A stretch of DNA of 64,000 nt. Source: Mesorhizobium sp. (GTDB lineage Bacteria; Pseudomonadota; Alphaproteobacteria; Rhizobiales; Rhizobiaceae). Both the position numbers and the translations under genes were made by a program. The first letter of the stretch is position 1; each line of letters begins with the position of its first letter. The DNA is taken from NCBI RefSeq assembly GCF_004962245.1, contig NZ_SUHQ01000034.1, positions 1 to 64,000 of the forward strand, in the 5' to 3' direction. The notes beneath the pieces are model-generated. The model saw only the letters and a program-made list of their open reading frames with translations. It did not search any database and had not been told where the DNA came from. Below are positions 46,601 to 56,425 of the stretch, piece after piece.

Positions 46601-47233
46601 TTAAAGCCCCAGCTCAGCCTTCAATTCGTCGGCGCTGTTGATATTTGACGCGCCGGGCGGCCCTTCCATGGGCACTTCCGGCCAGAAGATCGTCCTCATC
46701 CCCGCCGCCAGCCCGGCCATAACGCCCGTCACGCTGTCGTCGACGGCCACGGCATCGGCTGGATCGACACCGGCCAGCCAGGCGGCCCGCAGGAACGGTT
46801 CGGCGTGCGGCTTGCCTTCATGCACGTCATTGCGGCTGACTGTCTTCATGCCGGGATAGACGAGGCCGACCGCGCGCAGATTGGCGTCGACGATCAGCCG
46901 GTCGGAATTGGACACCACCGCTTGCGCCACGCCAAGCGCGCGCAGTTCGTTGAAGATCTCGATCGCGCCAGGGCGCGGCTTCAGCGTCTCGGCCATCGGC
47001 AGATAGTGGTCGTATTTGCGTACGATCCAGTCGTCGAAGGGCAGGTCGAGGCCGAACTCGTCGCGCAGCATCTCGTAGACCGGCCGTGCGGCAATGCCGA
47101 GCACCCGCTCATGCAGGTTGGTCGGCGCCGCGATGCCGACGCTGTGCAGCGCCGCTACCAGCGCAGCTTCGTGCAACGGCTCGCTGTCGACCAGCGTGCC
47201 GTCCATGTCCCAGAAAACCGCTTTCGGCGTCAT
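46601..47233 (-). CDS. HAD-superfamily phosphatase, beta-phosphoglucomutase/DOG-phosphatase type
   Basis: A 210-residue HAD protein with motif I FWDMDGTLVDSEPLH near residue 7, a helical cap, motif II VVSNSDRL, the lysine in GKPHAEPFL, and motif IV VAVDDSVTGVMAG. This layout fits sugar-phosphate phosphatases. It diverges from the SorC regulator gene and shares the 212-base promoter region carrying the two operator sites at 47349-47378. It may dephosphorylate a polyol or sugar phosphate. Confidence 0.84.
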   Translation of the reverse strand: MTPKAVFWDMDGTLVDSEPLHEAALVAALHSVGIAAPTNLHERVLGIAARPVYEMLRDEFGLDLPFDDWIVRKYDHYLPMAETLKPRPGAIEIFNELRALGVAQAVVSNSDRLIVDANLRAVGLVYPGMKTVSRNDVHEGKPHAEPFLRAAWLAGVDPADAVAVDDSVTGVMAGLAAGMRTIFWPEVPMEGPPGASNINSADELKAELGL

Positions 47234-47348
47234 GCAAGAATCCCTTTTTCGATCCCCTTAAAGCGTTTGCGGTAGGAGATAAACCTTCGAACCGCCGTCA
47301 GCGATGCCGGCATGGCCGGATCCTCGCTCGTCCTTGCAGAAATATGCA

Positions 47349-47378
47349 AGCAATTGCTCTTATGATAGGCAATTGCGC
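47349..47378. promoter_or_regulatory. Tandem operator upstream of the SorC-type regulator
   Basis: AGCAATTGCTC (47349-47359) and GGCAATTGCGC (47368-47378) lie with their AATT centres 19 bp apart. The same two-part arrangement, with the same spacing, recurs upstream of smoE at 49813-49842. Both elements are near-palindromes around AATT. This suggests autoregulation of the SorC-type gene and control of the divergent HAD gene. Confidence 0.65.
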
Positions 47379-47445
47379 GCAAGCGCATTCCCTGCAAGAC
47401 TATGGCGCCCGTCTCAAATACTCGGGCGGGCTTGGAGGCAAAGGC

Positions 47446-48405
47446 TTGAATTCGCGGCAGGACAGCGGCAGCAGCAGATTGGACGACGCGGCACGCGCCG
47501 GCTGGCTCTATTATGTTGCCGGCAACACGCAGGACCAGATCGCCTCGACGCTCGGCATTTCTCGGCAGACGGCGCAGCGGTTGGTGTCGCTGGCGGTGTC
47601 GGAGGGGCTGATCAAGGTGCGTGTCGACCATCCGATCGCCAATTGCCTCGACCTCGCGGCGCGGCTGAAATTGCGCTTCGCGCTCGATCTGGTCGAGGTG
47701 GTGCCGAGCGATCCCGCTTCCTCTTCCACCGTCATCGGCGTCGCCGAGGCGGCGGCTGCCGAGATCGAGAGACGGTTGCGGTCGCCGACGCCGATCGTCA
47801 TGGCGATCGGCACCGGCCGTACGCTGAAGGCGGCGATCGAGCAGCTGCCGCCGATGGAATGCCCGCAGCACAAGGTCGTGTCGCTGACCGGCAACATCTC
47901 GCCCGACGGCTCGGCCGCTTTCTACAACGTCATCTTCACCATGGCCGACAGGGTCAAGGCACGGTCGTTCCCGATGCCGCTGCCGGTCATCGCCTCCTCG
48001 CCGGAGGAGCGCGAGATGCTGCACAACCAGCCGATGATCCGGCCGACACTGGCGCTGGCGGCAGAGGCCGACGTCACGTTTGTCGGCATCGGCGATCTTG
48101 GCCCCAAGGCGCCGCTTTACGAGGACGGCTTCATTTCGGAGAGTGATTTGAAGGCGCTGCAAAAGGCGGGCGGCGTCGCCGAGATCGTTGGCTGGGTGTT
48201 CGATCGCGAAGGCCGTATGATCGAAGGCATCACCAACGACCGGGTATCGTCGGCTGCGTTGCCGTCGCGCGAAAAGTCGCTGGTGATCGCGCTCGCCATG
48301 GGCGAGCGGAAACTGCCGGGCATCCTTGCGGCTGTGAATCGGCGGCTGGTCAACGGCCTCATCACCGATGAGCGGACCGCCGCCGCCCTGCTGGCGGCGG
48401 GTTGA
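47446..48405 (+). CDS. SorC-family sugar-binding transcriptional regulator
   Basis: A 319-residue regulator. The N-terminal helix-turn-helix is in LYYVAGNTQDQIASTLGISRQTAQRLVSLAVSEGLI (read in parts), near residues 20-55. The C-terminal SorC sugar-phosphate-binding domain shows VMAIGTGRTLKAAIEQLP, VVSLTGNISPDGSA and FVGIGDLG. I chose TTG 47446 because a GGAGG site lies seven bases upstream and the length matches the family; earlier in-frame starts run through intergenic DNA. It probably controls the smo operon at 49.9 kb. Confidence 0.88.
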   Translation: MNSRQDSGSSRLDDAARAGWLYYVAGNTQDQIASTLGISRQTAQRLVSLAVSEGLIKVRVDHPIANCLDLAARLKLRFALDLVEVVPSDPASSSTVIGVAEAAAAEIERRLRSPTPIVMAIGTGRTLKAAIEQLPPMECPQHKVVSLTGNISPDGSAAFYNVIFTMADRVKARSFPMPLPVIASSPEEREMLHNQPMIRPTLALAAEADVTFVGIGDLGPKAPLYEDGFISESDLKALQKAGGVAEIVGWVFDREGRMIEGITNDRVSSAALPSREKSLVIALAMGERKLPGILAAVNRRLVNGLITDERTAAALLAAG

Positions 48406-48438
48406 TCTCCGATAAATTCGGTAGGTAGGTTCGGCGAG

Positions 48439-48624
48439 CTATTGGCGCCGGCCGCGAGGATCGTTGCCGTCCAGAAAACCCATGTCGCGCTGCAGATGCG
48501 GCGGCAACGCCATGAGGTCGAGATAGGCCCGTTTCCTGGCCCCGCGCCGTGCCAGTCCGCGCACCAGCCACGAAAGCCAGCTTTGGCCTGGAGTTAAGAG
48601 CAGCTTTTCCTGTACCGTGGTCAT
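48439..48624 (-). CDS. DUF1127 small basic protein
   Basis: A 61-residue protein ending in the DUF1127 pattern LMALPPHLQRDMGFLDGNDP. The N-terminal half is a basic, amphipathic helix. GGAGG lies nine bases before ATG 48624; ATG 48630 is too close to that site. DUF1127 proteins in Rhizobiales act as small RNA or phosphate and stress regulators. It is divergent from the LysR gene. Confidence 0.78.
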   Translation of the reverse strand: MTTVQEKLLLTPGQSWLSWLVRGLARRGARKRAYLDLMALPPHLQRDMGFLDGNDPRGRRQ

Positions 48625-48735
48625 GATCATCGGCCTCCGCTATGTCTAGGGCATGTTGATCGTCCCAGCTCAGATATTGGCGGGATCGGCCGTCGCTACC
48701 AATCAAACGTCGATCATGGCCCATAAGGAGGGCTT

Positions 48736-49644
48736 ATGCCTGAACTCAAGTCCCGGCAGGTCGCCCAGCTCCCGCCGCTTCAGGCGATCCGGGTGTTCGA
48801 GGCGGTGGCGCGGCATCTTTCCTTCACCAAGGCCGCCGGCGAGCTCGGCATGACGCAGGCGGCGGCGAGCTATCAGATCAAGCTTCTGGAGGAGCGCGTC
48901 GGCGCGCCTTTGTTCCTGCGCCGTCCCAAGCAGATCGTGCTGACCGAGGCGGGGCAACGCATGGCGCCCGCGGTCAGCGAGGCGTTCTCCCTGTTGAGTG
49001 GAGCCTATGCCGCCGCGCGCACCGGTGCCGACGGGGTGCTTTGTGTCTCGACGCTGCTGACGTTTGCCTCGAACTGGCTGGCGCAGCATCTCGGCTCGTT
49101 CCAGGTCGCGCACCCCTCGCTGGCCGTTCGTCTCGACACATCGAATCGCGTGGTCGATTTCGCCCGTGAGGATATCGACATCGCCATCCGTTCGGGCGGC
49201 GGGAACTGGCCGGGCGTGGAGGTGCACAAGCTTTTCAATGCGGACTTCACGCCGATGCTGAGCCCGAAACTTGCGGCAAGCATCGGCGGGGTGAAAGAGC
49301 CGGCCGATCTGTTGCGCCTGCCCATCCTCGACCCCGGCGATATCTGGTGGCGGGACTGGTTTACCGCCGCCGGCCTGCCGGTCGAGGAACTGGCCAAGCG
49401 CCCTGGCTCCAGCATGGGTGCGCAGGCCTATGAGGCGAACGCCGCGATCGCCGGGCAGGGCGTTGCGATCTTGACGGGCGCTCTTTTCAAGGCCGAGCTT
49501 GCCGACGGCCGCCTGATCCAGCCTTTCGACCTGGTCGGCGACGACGGCCACGCCTATTGGCTGGTCTATCCCCAGGCACGGCGCAACGTGCCGAAGATCC
49601 GCGCTTTTCGCGAATGGATACTGGCCGAGATCGCCAGCCAATAG
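48736..49644 (+). CDS. LysR-family regulator, GcvA-like
   Basis: A 302-residue LysR protein. The helix-turn-helix is in IRVFEAVARHLSFTKAAGELGMTQAAASYQIKLLEERVGAPLF (read in parts), with the GcvA-type opening PPLQAIRVFEA. The effector domain follows, with VRLDTSNRVVDFAREDIDIAIRSGGGNWPGV (read in part). GGAGG lies four bases before ATG 48736. It lies between the SorC regulator and smoE, so it may also act on the polyol genes or on the adjacent DUF1127 gene. Confidence 0.87.
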   Translation: MPELKSRQVAQLPPLQAIRVFEAVARHLSFTKAAGELGMTQAAASYQIKLLEERVGAPLFLRRPKQIVLTEAGQRMAPAVSEAFSLLSGAYAAARTGADGVLCVSTLLTFASNWLAQHLGSFQVAHPSLAVRLDTSNRVVDFAREDIDIAIRSGGGNWPGVEVHKLFNADFTPMLSPKLAASIGGVKEPADLLRLPILDPGDIWWRDWFTAAGLPVEELAKRPGSSMGAQAYEANAAIAGQGVAILTGALFKAELADGRLIQPFDLVGDDGHAYWLVYPQARRNVPKIRAFREWILAEIASQ

Positions 49645-49790
49645 GTCGATAACCTATCCGATCAAGCGGGCGCGAAATCCGATATTTCGAGCGCCGTGAC
49701 CCGTCCCAATCGTCGTCAAATATCCTCGAAAGCGTCTGGAACCGGGATGCCGCACGAGCTTGCGTGCTGCGCTGCAGCAACGAATCCGCC

Positions 49791-49820
49791 TTGACATAAT
49801 TCACGCAAAGTGAGTAATTG
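49791..49820 (+). promoter_or_regulatory. Putative smoE promoter
   Basis: TTGACA (49791-49796) is followed after 18 bases by TAATTG (49815-49820), a possible sigma-70 -10 element. The first operator half overlaps this -10 element, so binding there would probably block transcription. The match of the -10 box is moderate. Confidence 0.5.
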
Positions 49821-49842
49821 CTCACAGCCAAGGCAAATGCTC
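49813..49842. promoter_or_regulatory. Tandem operator upstream of smoE
   Basis: AGTAATTGCTC (49813-49823) and GGCAAATGCTC (49832-49842) have centres 19 bp apart, the same arrangement as at 47349-47378 upstream of the SorC-type gene. Only one base differs in the first element and two in the second. The position across the putative -10 box suits a repressor. Confidence 0.65.
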
Positions 49843-49865
49843 AGCTTGGTCTATGGGAGGAATTG

Positions 49866-51176
49866 ATGAAACTTCGCACGCTCACCCTGGGTCTGTTGTC
49901 GGCCAGCACCCTCGCGTTCGCCGCGCATGCCGAATCCATCACCATCGCCACCGTCAACAATGGCGATATGGTCCGCATGCAGAAGCTGACCGACGACTTC
50001 ACCGCCAAGAACCCGGACATCCAGCTCCAGTGGGTCACGCTCGAGGAAAACGTGCTGCGCGAGCGCGTCACCACCGACATCGCCACCAAGGGCGGCCAGT
50101 ATGACGTGATGACCATCGGCACCTACGAGGTTCCGATCTGGGCCAAGCAGAGCTGGCTGCTGCCGCTCGACAAGCTCGGCGACGACTATGACGTCAAGGA
50201 CATCATCCCGGCCATCGCCGGCGGCCTGTCGGTCGACGGCACGCTTTATGCGGCACCGTTCTACGGTGAAAGTTCCTTCGTCATGTATCGCAAGGATCTG
50301 ATGGAGAAGGCCGGGCTGACCATGCCCGACGCGCCGACCTGGGACTTCATCAAGCAGGCCGCCGACAAGATGACGGATCGCGCCAACGGCGTGAACGGCG
50401 TCTGCCTGCGTGGCAAGGCCGGCTGGGGCGAGAACATGGCCTTCCTGACCGCCATGTCGAACTCCTTCGGCGCCCGCTGGTTCGATGAGAACTGGAAGCC
50501 GCAGTTCGACCAACCCGAATGGAAGAACACGCTGCAGTTCTACGTCGACCTGATGAAGGCCAATGGCCCCGAGGGTGCATCTTCCAACGGCTTCAACGAA
50601 AACCTGGCGCTGTTCCAGCAGGGCAAGTGCGGCATGTGGATCGATGCCACGGTCGCAGCCTCCTTCGTCTCAGACCCGAAGAATTCGACGGTCGCCGACA
50701 AGGTCGGCTATGCGCTGGCGCCGGACAACGGCTTGGGCAAGCGCGGCAATTGGCTGTGGGCCTGGTCGCTGGCGATCCCCGCCGGCACGCAAAAGGCGGA
50801 TTCGGCGCAGAAGTTCGTTTCCTGGGCGACCAGCAAGGCCTACGCCGAACTCGTTGCCTCGAAGGAAGGCTGGGCCAACGTTCCGCCCGGAACGCGGTCC
50901 TCGCTCTACGCCAATCCCGAGTACCAGAAGGCGGCACCCTTCGCCAAGATGACGCTGGACTCGATCAATGCCGCCGATCCGACGCATCCGACCGTCAAGC
51001 CGGTTCCCTATGTCGGCGTTCAGTTCGTCGCCATTCCCGAGTTCCAGGGCCTTGGCACCACTGTCGGCCAGCTCTTCTCGGCCGCACTCGCCGGCCAGAC
51101 GAGCGTCGACGACGCCTTGAAGCAGGCCCAGGACGCTGCCACCGCGACGATGACCGAGGGCGGTTATATCCAGTAA
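49866..51176 (+). CDS. smoE: Sorbitol/mannitol ABC transporter substrate-binding protein
   Basis: A 436-residue family 1 extracellular binding protein for polyols. A Sec signal (LTLGLLSASTLAFAAHA) ends near residue 23. The mature start ESITIATVNNGDMVRMQKLTDDF is typical of SmoE, as are YDVMTIGTYEVPIWAKQ and NENLALFQQGKCGMWIDATVAA (each read in part). GGGAGG precedes ATG 49866. It is the first gene of the polyol operon. Confidence 0.9.
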   Translation: MKLRTLTLGLLSASTLAFAAHAESITIATVNNGDMVRMQKLTDDFTAKNPDIQLQWVTLEENVLRERVTTDIATKGGQYDVMTIGTYEVPIWAKQSWLLPLDKLGDDYDVKDIIPAIAGGLSVDGTLYAAPFYGESSFVMYRKDLMEKAGLTMPDAPTWDFIKQAADKMTDRANGVNGVCLRGKAGWGENMAFLTAMSNSFGARWFDENWKPQFDQPEWKNTLQFYVDLMKANGPEGASSNGFNENLALFQQGKCGMWIDATVAASFVSDPKNSTVADKVGYALAPDNGLGKRGNWLWAWSLAIPAGTQKADSAQKFVSWATSKAYAELVASKEGWANVPPGTRSSLYANPEYQKAAPFAKMTLDSINAADPTHPTVKPVPYVGVQFVAIPEFQGLGTTVGQLFSAALAGQTSVDDALKQAQDAATATMTEGGYIQ

Positions 51177-51223
51177 GGCTCCTCCCGGTGCCCGAACGCC
51201 GGTTGCCCATCATGGCCGGCAGG

Positions 51224-51251
51224 GGCCGCCCGGATCCCAGTTCGGGCGGCC
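51224..51251 (+). other. Intergenic stem-loop between smoE and smoF
   Basis: GGCCGCCCG (51224-51232) pairs with CGGGCGGCC (51243-51251) around a ten-base loop. It lies between the binding-protein and permease genes. Stem-loops here commonly protect the upstream message and raise the amount of binding protein over permease. No T tract follows. Confidence 0.6.
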
Positions 51252-51298
51252 GCCTTCACACCTCAAGAATTTTGGCTGACCTTTGAAGGGTGACCGTC

Positions 51299-52171
51299 AT
51301 GGCTACTCAGCAGACCCGTTCGCTTGCCCGCTTCATGATGGCACCATCCGTGGTGCTGCTGCTGGTCTGGATGATTGTTCCGCTGGCATTCACCCTGTGG
51401 TTCTCCTTCCAGCAGTACAATCCGCTCAACCCGATCCGCGACGGGTTCATCGGCTTCTCGAACTACGCCCTTTTCTATTCCAACCCGGCATTCCTCCAAT
51501 CGATCCTCAACACGCTCGCCATCGTCGGCAGCGTGCTTTTGATCACCGTGATCGGCGGCATCCTGCTGGCTCTCCTGATCGATCAGCCGATATGGGGACA
51601 GGGCATCGTCCGCATCCTCGTCATCTCGCCGTTCTTCGTCATGCCGCCGGTGGCAGCGCTGGTCTGGAAGAACATGATCATGCATCCGCAATACGGCGTC
51701 TTTGCCGATATCGCGCGCTTCTTCGGCGGGCAACCGATCGACTGGTTCGGGCAGTATCCGCTCACCGCGATCATCATTATCGTCGCCTGGCAGTGGCTGC
51801 CGTTTGCGACGCTGATCCTTTTGACCTCGCTGCAGTCGCTCGACGGCGAGCAGAAGGAGGCGGCCGAGATGGACGGCGCCGGCTTCGTCAGCCGTTTCAT
51901 CTATTTGACGCTGCCGCACATGTCGCGTGCCATCACCGTCGTCATCCTGATCCAGACGATCTTCCTTCTGTCGGTCTATGCCGAGATCCTCGTCACCACC
52001 AATGGCGGGCCGGGTTATGCCTCCACCAACCTGCCCTTCCTCGTCTACCAGAAGGCATTGCTGGAGTTCAAAATCGGCCAGGCGTCCGCCGGCGGCATCA
52101 TCGCCGTCATTCTCGCCAACATCGTCGCCTTCTTCGCCATGCGCGCGGTCGGCAAGAACCTGGACAAATAA
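51299..52171 (+). CDS. smoF: Polyol ABC transporter permease
   Basis: A 290-residue inner-membrane permease of the MalF type with six helices. The coupling loop EAA-like segment is EQKEAAEMDGAGFVSRFIYLTLPHMSRA (read in part) near residue 190. ATG 51299 is preferred to GTG 51290 because a GAAGGGTG site lies upstream at suitable spacing. It pairs with the permease at 52183. Confidence 0.89.
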   Translation: MATQQTRSLARFMMAPSVVLLLVWMIVPLAFTLWFSFQQYNPLNPIRDGFIGFSNYALFYSNPAFLQSILNTLAIVGSVLLITVIGGILLALLIDQPIWGQGIVRILVISPFFVMPPVAALVWKNMIMHPQYGVFADIARFFGGQPIDWFGQYPLTAIIIIVAWQWLPFATLILLTSLQSLDGEQKEAAEMDGAGFVSRFIYLTLPHMSRAITVVILIQTIFLLSVYAEILVTTNGGPGYASTNLPFLVYQKALLEFKIGQASAGGIIAVILANIVAFFAMRAVGKNLDK

Positions 52172-52182
52172 GGGAGGATAAG

Positions 52183-53007
52183 ATGGCACGTGCAGTCAGC
52201 ACCCGGCACAAGACGATCGCGACCGCGGCCGCCTGGATCGTCGCCCTGCTGGTCTTCTTCCCGATCCTCTATACGATCATCACCTCGTTCAAGTCGGAGC
52301 AGGAGGCCATCCAGGGCTTCAACCTGTTTCCGTCGGGAACCACGGAGAGCTATATCGCGGTCGAAGCGCAGAACGGCTACTTCAAGTTTTTCCTCAATTC
52401 GGTGTTTCTGGCGGTCGGCTCCACCATCCTGGCTTTGCTTGTCGCCATACCCGCGGCATGGTCGATGGCTTTCTCGCCGGGCAAGTGGACCAAGGACATC
52501 CTGATGTGGATGCTTTCCACCAAGATGATGCCGGCAGTTGCCGTGCTGTTCCCGATCTACCTGATCTTCCGCGATACCGGATTGCTCGACAGCCGCATCG
52601 GCCTGATGATCATGCTGATGCTGATCAACCTGCCGATCGTGGTGTGGATGCTCTACACCTACTTTCGCGAGATCCCGGGCGAGATCCTGGAGGCGGCGCG
52701 CATGGACGGTGCGTCGCTCTGGAAGGAGATCGTCTACGTGCTGACGCCGATGGCTGTGCCGGGCATCGCCTCGACGATGCTGCTCAACATCATCCTGGCA
52801 TGGAACGAGGCGTTCTGGACGATCCGGCTGACCACCACCGAGGCCGCCCCGCTCACCGCCTTCATCAGTTCATTCTCCAGCCCGCAAGGTCTGTTCTGGG
52901 CCAAGCTGTCGGCGGCCTCGACCCTGGCGATCGCGCCGATCCTGATCATGGGCTGGTTCAGCCAGAAGCAGCTGGTCCGCGGCCTGACCTTTGGCGCGGT
53001 GAAGTGA
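52183..53007 (+). CDS. smoG: Polyol ABC transporter permease
   Basis: A 274-residue MalG-type permease with six helices. The coupling loop is in GEILEAARMDGASLWKEIVYVLTPMAVPG (read in part) near residue 170. GGGAGG lies six bases before ATG 52183. The much longer frame from 51283 is the shadow of smoF and is ignored. It is followed by the ATPase gene 50 bases later. Confidence 0.89.
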   Translation: MARAVSTRHKTIATAAAWIVALLVFFPILYTIITSFKSEQEAIQGFNLFPSGTTESYIAVEAQNGYFKFFLNSVFLAVGSTILALLVAIPAAWSMAFSPGKWTKDILMWMLSTKMMPAVAVLFPIYLIFRDTGLLDSRIGLMIMLMLINLPIVVWMLYTYFREIPGEILEAARMDGASLWKEIVYVLTPMAVPGIASTMLLNIILAWNEAFWTIRLTTTEAAPLTAFISSFSSPQGLFWAKLSAASTLAIAPILIMGWFSQKQLVRGLTFGAVK

Positions 53008-53057
53008 TACCGCCGCAGCCGACGAATGACGGACAATAACCCCTCGGGGAGGAAACC

Positions 53058-54058
<1,001 letters not shown>

Positions 54059-54062
<4 letters not shown>

Positions 54063-54829
54063 GGCTGAAAGGTAAATCGGCGCTGATCACCGGATCGGCG
54101 CGCGGCATCGGCAGGGCGTTCGCCGAAGCCTATGTGCGCGAGGGTGCCACGGTTGCGATCGGCGACATCAATCTCGAAGCCGCGGAAAAGACGGCTTCGG
54201 AGATCGGTGGCAACGCTTACGCCGTGAAACTGGACGTCACCGATCTCGCTTCGATCGAGGCGGCGGTCAAGGCGGTCGAGACAAGGACCGGCGGACTGGA
54301 CATTCTGATCAACAATGCCGCTCTGTTCGACCTGGCGCCGATCGTCGAGATATCGAAGGCAAGCTACGACAGATTGTTTTCCGTCAATGTCGCCGGCACG
54401 CTGTTCATGCTGCAGGCCGCCGCCCGTTCGATGATCGCGCGTGGCAAGGGCGGCAAGATCATCAACATGGCGAGCCAGGCTGGACGCCGCGGCGAGGCGT
54501 TGGTCGGCGTCTATTGCGCCACCAAGGCCGCCGTCATCTCGCTCACCCAGTCGGCGGGGCTCGACCTGATCAAGCACCGCATCAACGTCAATGCCATCGC
54601 GCCGGGTGTCGTCGACGGCGAGCACTGGGATCATGTCGATTCCCTGTTCGCCAAGTACGAGAACCGGCCGAAGGGCGAGAAGAAGAGACTGGTCGGCGAA
54701 GCCGTGCCTTACGGCCGCATGGGCACGGCGCAAGACCTCACCGGCATGGCCGTGTTCCTGGCCAGCGAGGACGCCGAATACATCGTCGCCCAGACCTACA
54801 ATGTCGATGGCGGCCAGTGGATGAGTTGA
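54059..54829 (+). CDS. smoS: Sorbitol/polyol dehydrogenase (SDR family)
   Basis: A 256-residue short-chain dehydrogenase that oxidises a polyol, most likely sorbitol to fructose. The NAD motif is TGSARGIGRAF near residue 13, NNAAL near residue 85, the catalytic serine in NMASQAGRRGE near residue 140, and YCATKAA gives the Tyr-x-x-x-Lys pair near residue 153. The GTG start overlaps the smoK stop (GTGA). Ribitol dehydrogenase activity cannot be ruled out. Confidence 0.87.
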
Positions 54830-54841
54830 GGGGGCGAAGGC

Positions 54842-54876
54842 GCTCTTCCCCCCATCCCCTCCATGGGGGGAAGAGC
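54842..54876 (+). other. Intergenic stem-loop between smoS and mtlK
   Basis: GCTCTTCCCCCCAT (54842-54855) pairs with ATGGGGGGAAGAGC (54863-54876), a perfect 14-bp stem with a seven-base loop. It lies in the 71-base gap between the two dehydrogenase genes. No T tract follows, so it may be a message-stabilising or partial-termination element. Confidence 0.6.
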
Positions 54877-54900
54877 CGTCCCGCCAAAGGATAAAAGCAG

Positions 54901-56382
54901 ATGACCGTGAAACTCTCGTCTTCAATCCTCGCCAACCTGCCCCCCAAGGTCGCCGGCCCCAAATACGATCGCGCCGCGCTCAAGGCCGGCATCGTCCATT
55001 TCGGCGTCGGCAATTTCCATCGCTCGCACCAGGCCGTCTATCTCGACGATCTGTTCAATGCGGGCGTCGGCCACGACTGGGCACTTGTCGGCGCCGGCGT
55101 CTTTGAGGGAGAGAAGGTCGGCCGCGGCAAGTTGCAGGAACAGGACTGGCTGACCACCGTGGTCGAGCAGGACACCGGTCATATGAGCGCCCGCGTCACC
55201 GGCGTCATGATCGACTTCCTGATGCCGGGCGACGCGGCCGCGATCATCGAACGGCTTGCCGATCCGGCGATAAGGATCGTTTCGCTGACCATCACCGAGG
55301 GGGGCTACTTCATCGATCCCGCGTCGGGGCGGTTCAATCCGACCCATCCCGATATCGTCGCGGATGCTGAGCCGGGAGCAACGCCGAAGACCGTCTTCGG
55401 CATCATCCTCGCCGGGCTGATGCGCCGCCGCGACGACGGCATCGTGCCCTTCACCATCATGTCCTGCGATAACATCCCCCATAATGGCCATGTCACCTCG
55501 GACGGCGTCATCGGTCTCGCCCGGCTGATCGATGAGGATCTGGCGACCTGGGTGAGCGAGAACGTCGCCTTTCCGAACGGCATGGTCGACCGCATCACGC
55601 CCGCCACCACCGACCGGGAGCGCGGCATTCTGTCGAGCGAATTCGGTCTCGACGACAATTGGCCGGTGTTCTGCGAGCCGTTCAGGCAATGGGTGCTGGA
55701 GGATCATTTCACCGACGGCCGCCCGCCGCTGGAAAAGGTGGGCGTGCAATTCGTCAGGGATGTCGCGCCCTACGAAGTCATGAAGATCCGCATCCTCAAT
55801 GGCGGCCATGCGACCATCGCCTATCCCGCGGGATTGATGGACATCCATTTCGTCCACGAGGCGATGCAGGAACCGCTGGTGCGCGGCTTTCTCGCCAAGC
55901 TGGAGCATGACGAGATCATTCCGACCGTGCCGCCGGTGCCGGACACCGTGCTGGAGGACTATTATCAGCTCATCGAGCACCGCTTCTCCAATCCGAAGAT
56001 CGGCGACACGATCCGCAGGCTTTGCCTCGACGGCTCAAACCGGCAGCCGAAATTCATCATCCCGACCATCGCCGACCGGCTGAAGGCCGGCAAGGGCTTC
56101 GCCGGCCTGGCGCTGGAATCGGCACTTTGGTGCCGCTACTGCTTCGGCACGACGGACAGCGGCGCCGTCATCGAACCCAACGATCCGAGCTGGGACCGGC
56201 TGCAGACGACCGCCAGGGCAGCGAAGGATGCGCCTGCCGTCTGGCTTGCGATGGAGGACATCTATGGCGATGTCGGCCGTTCGGCGCCGTTTGTCGAAGC
56301 CTTCGCCCATGCGCTCAAGGCGCTCTGGGCGGACGGTGCGCGCGCGACGCTGGCGCGCTATCTCGCCGGCGGCGATCTCTGA
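54901..56382 (+). CDS. mtlK: Mannitol/arabinitol 2-dehydrogenase (long-chain polyol dehydrogenase)
   Basis: A 493-residue polyol-specific long-chain dehydrogenase that converts D-mannitol to fructose, and often D-arabinitol to xylulose. The NAD-binding GVGNFHRSHQAVYLDDL lies near residue 38, and catalytic residues are in KIRILNGGHATIAY near residue 300, with the lysine at its start and the asparagine following. A further motif RFSNPKIGDTIRRLCLDGSN (read in part) is typical. The size is standard for the family. It follows smoS in the operon. Confidence 0.9.
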   Translation: MTVKLSSSILANLPPKVAGPKYDRAALKAGIVHFGVGNFHRSHQAVYLDDLFNAGVGHDWALVGAGVFEGEKVGRGKLQEQDWLTTVVEQDTGHMSARVTGVMIDFLMPGDAAAIIERLADPAIRIVSLTITEGGYFIDPASGRFNPTHPDIVADAEPGATPKTVFGIILAGLMRRRDDGIVPFTIMSCDNIPHNGHVTSDGVIGLARLIDEDLATWVSENVAFPNGMVDRITPATTDRERGILSSEFGLDDNWPVFCEPFRQWVLEDHFTDGRPPLEKVGVQFVRDVAPYEVMKIRILNGGHATIAYPAGLMDIHFVHEAMQEPLVRGFLAKLEHDEIIPTVPPVPDTVLEDYYQLIEHRFSNPKIGDTIRRLCLDGSNRQPKFIIPTIADRLKAGKGFAGLALESALWCRYCFGTTDSGAVIEPNDPSWDRLQTTARAAKDAPAVWLAMEDIYGDVGRSAPFVEAFAHALKALWADGARATLARYLAGGDL

Positions 56383-56425
56383 AATCGGCTCGATGCCCAT
56401 GAAGCCCCGCCCATGAAGGCTTGCA

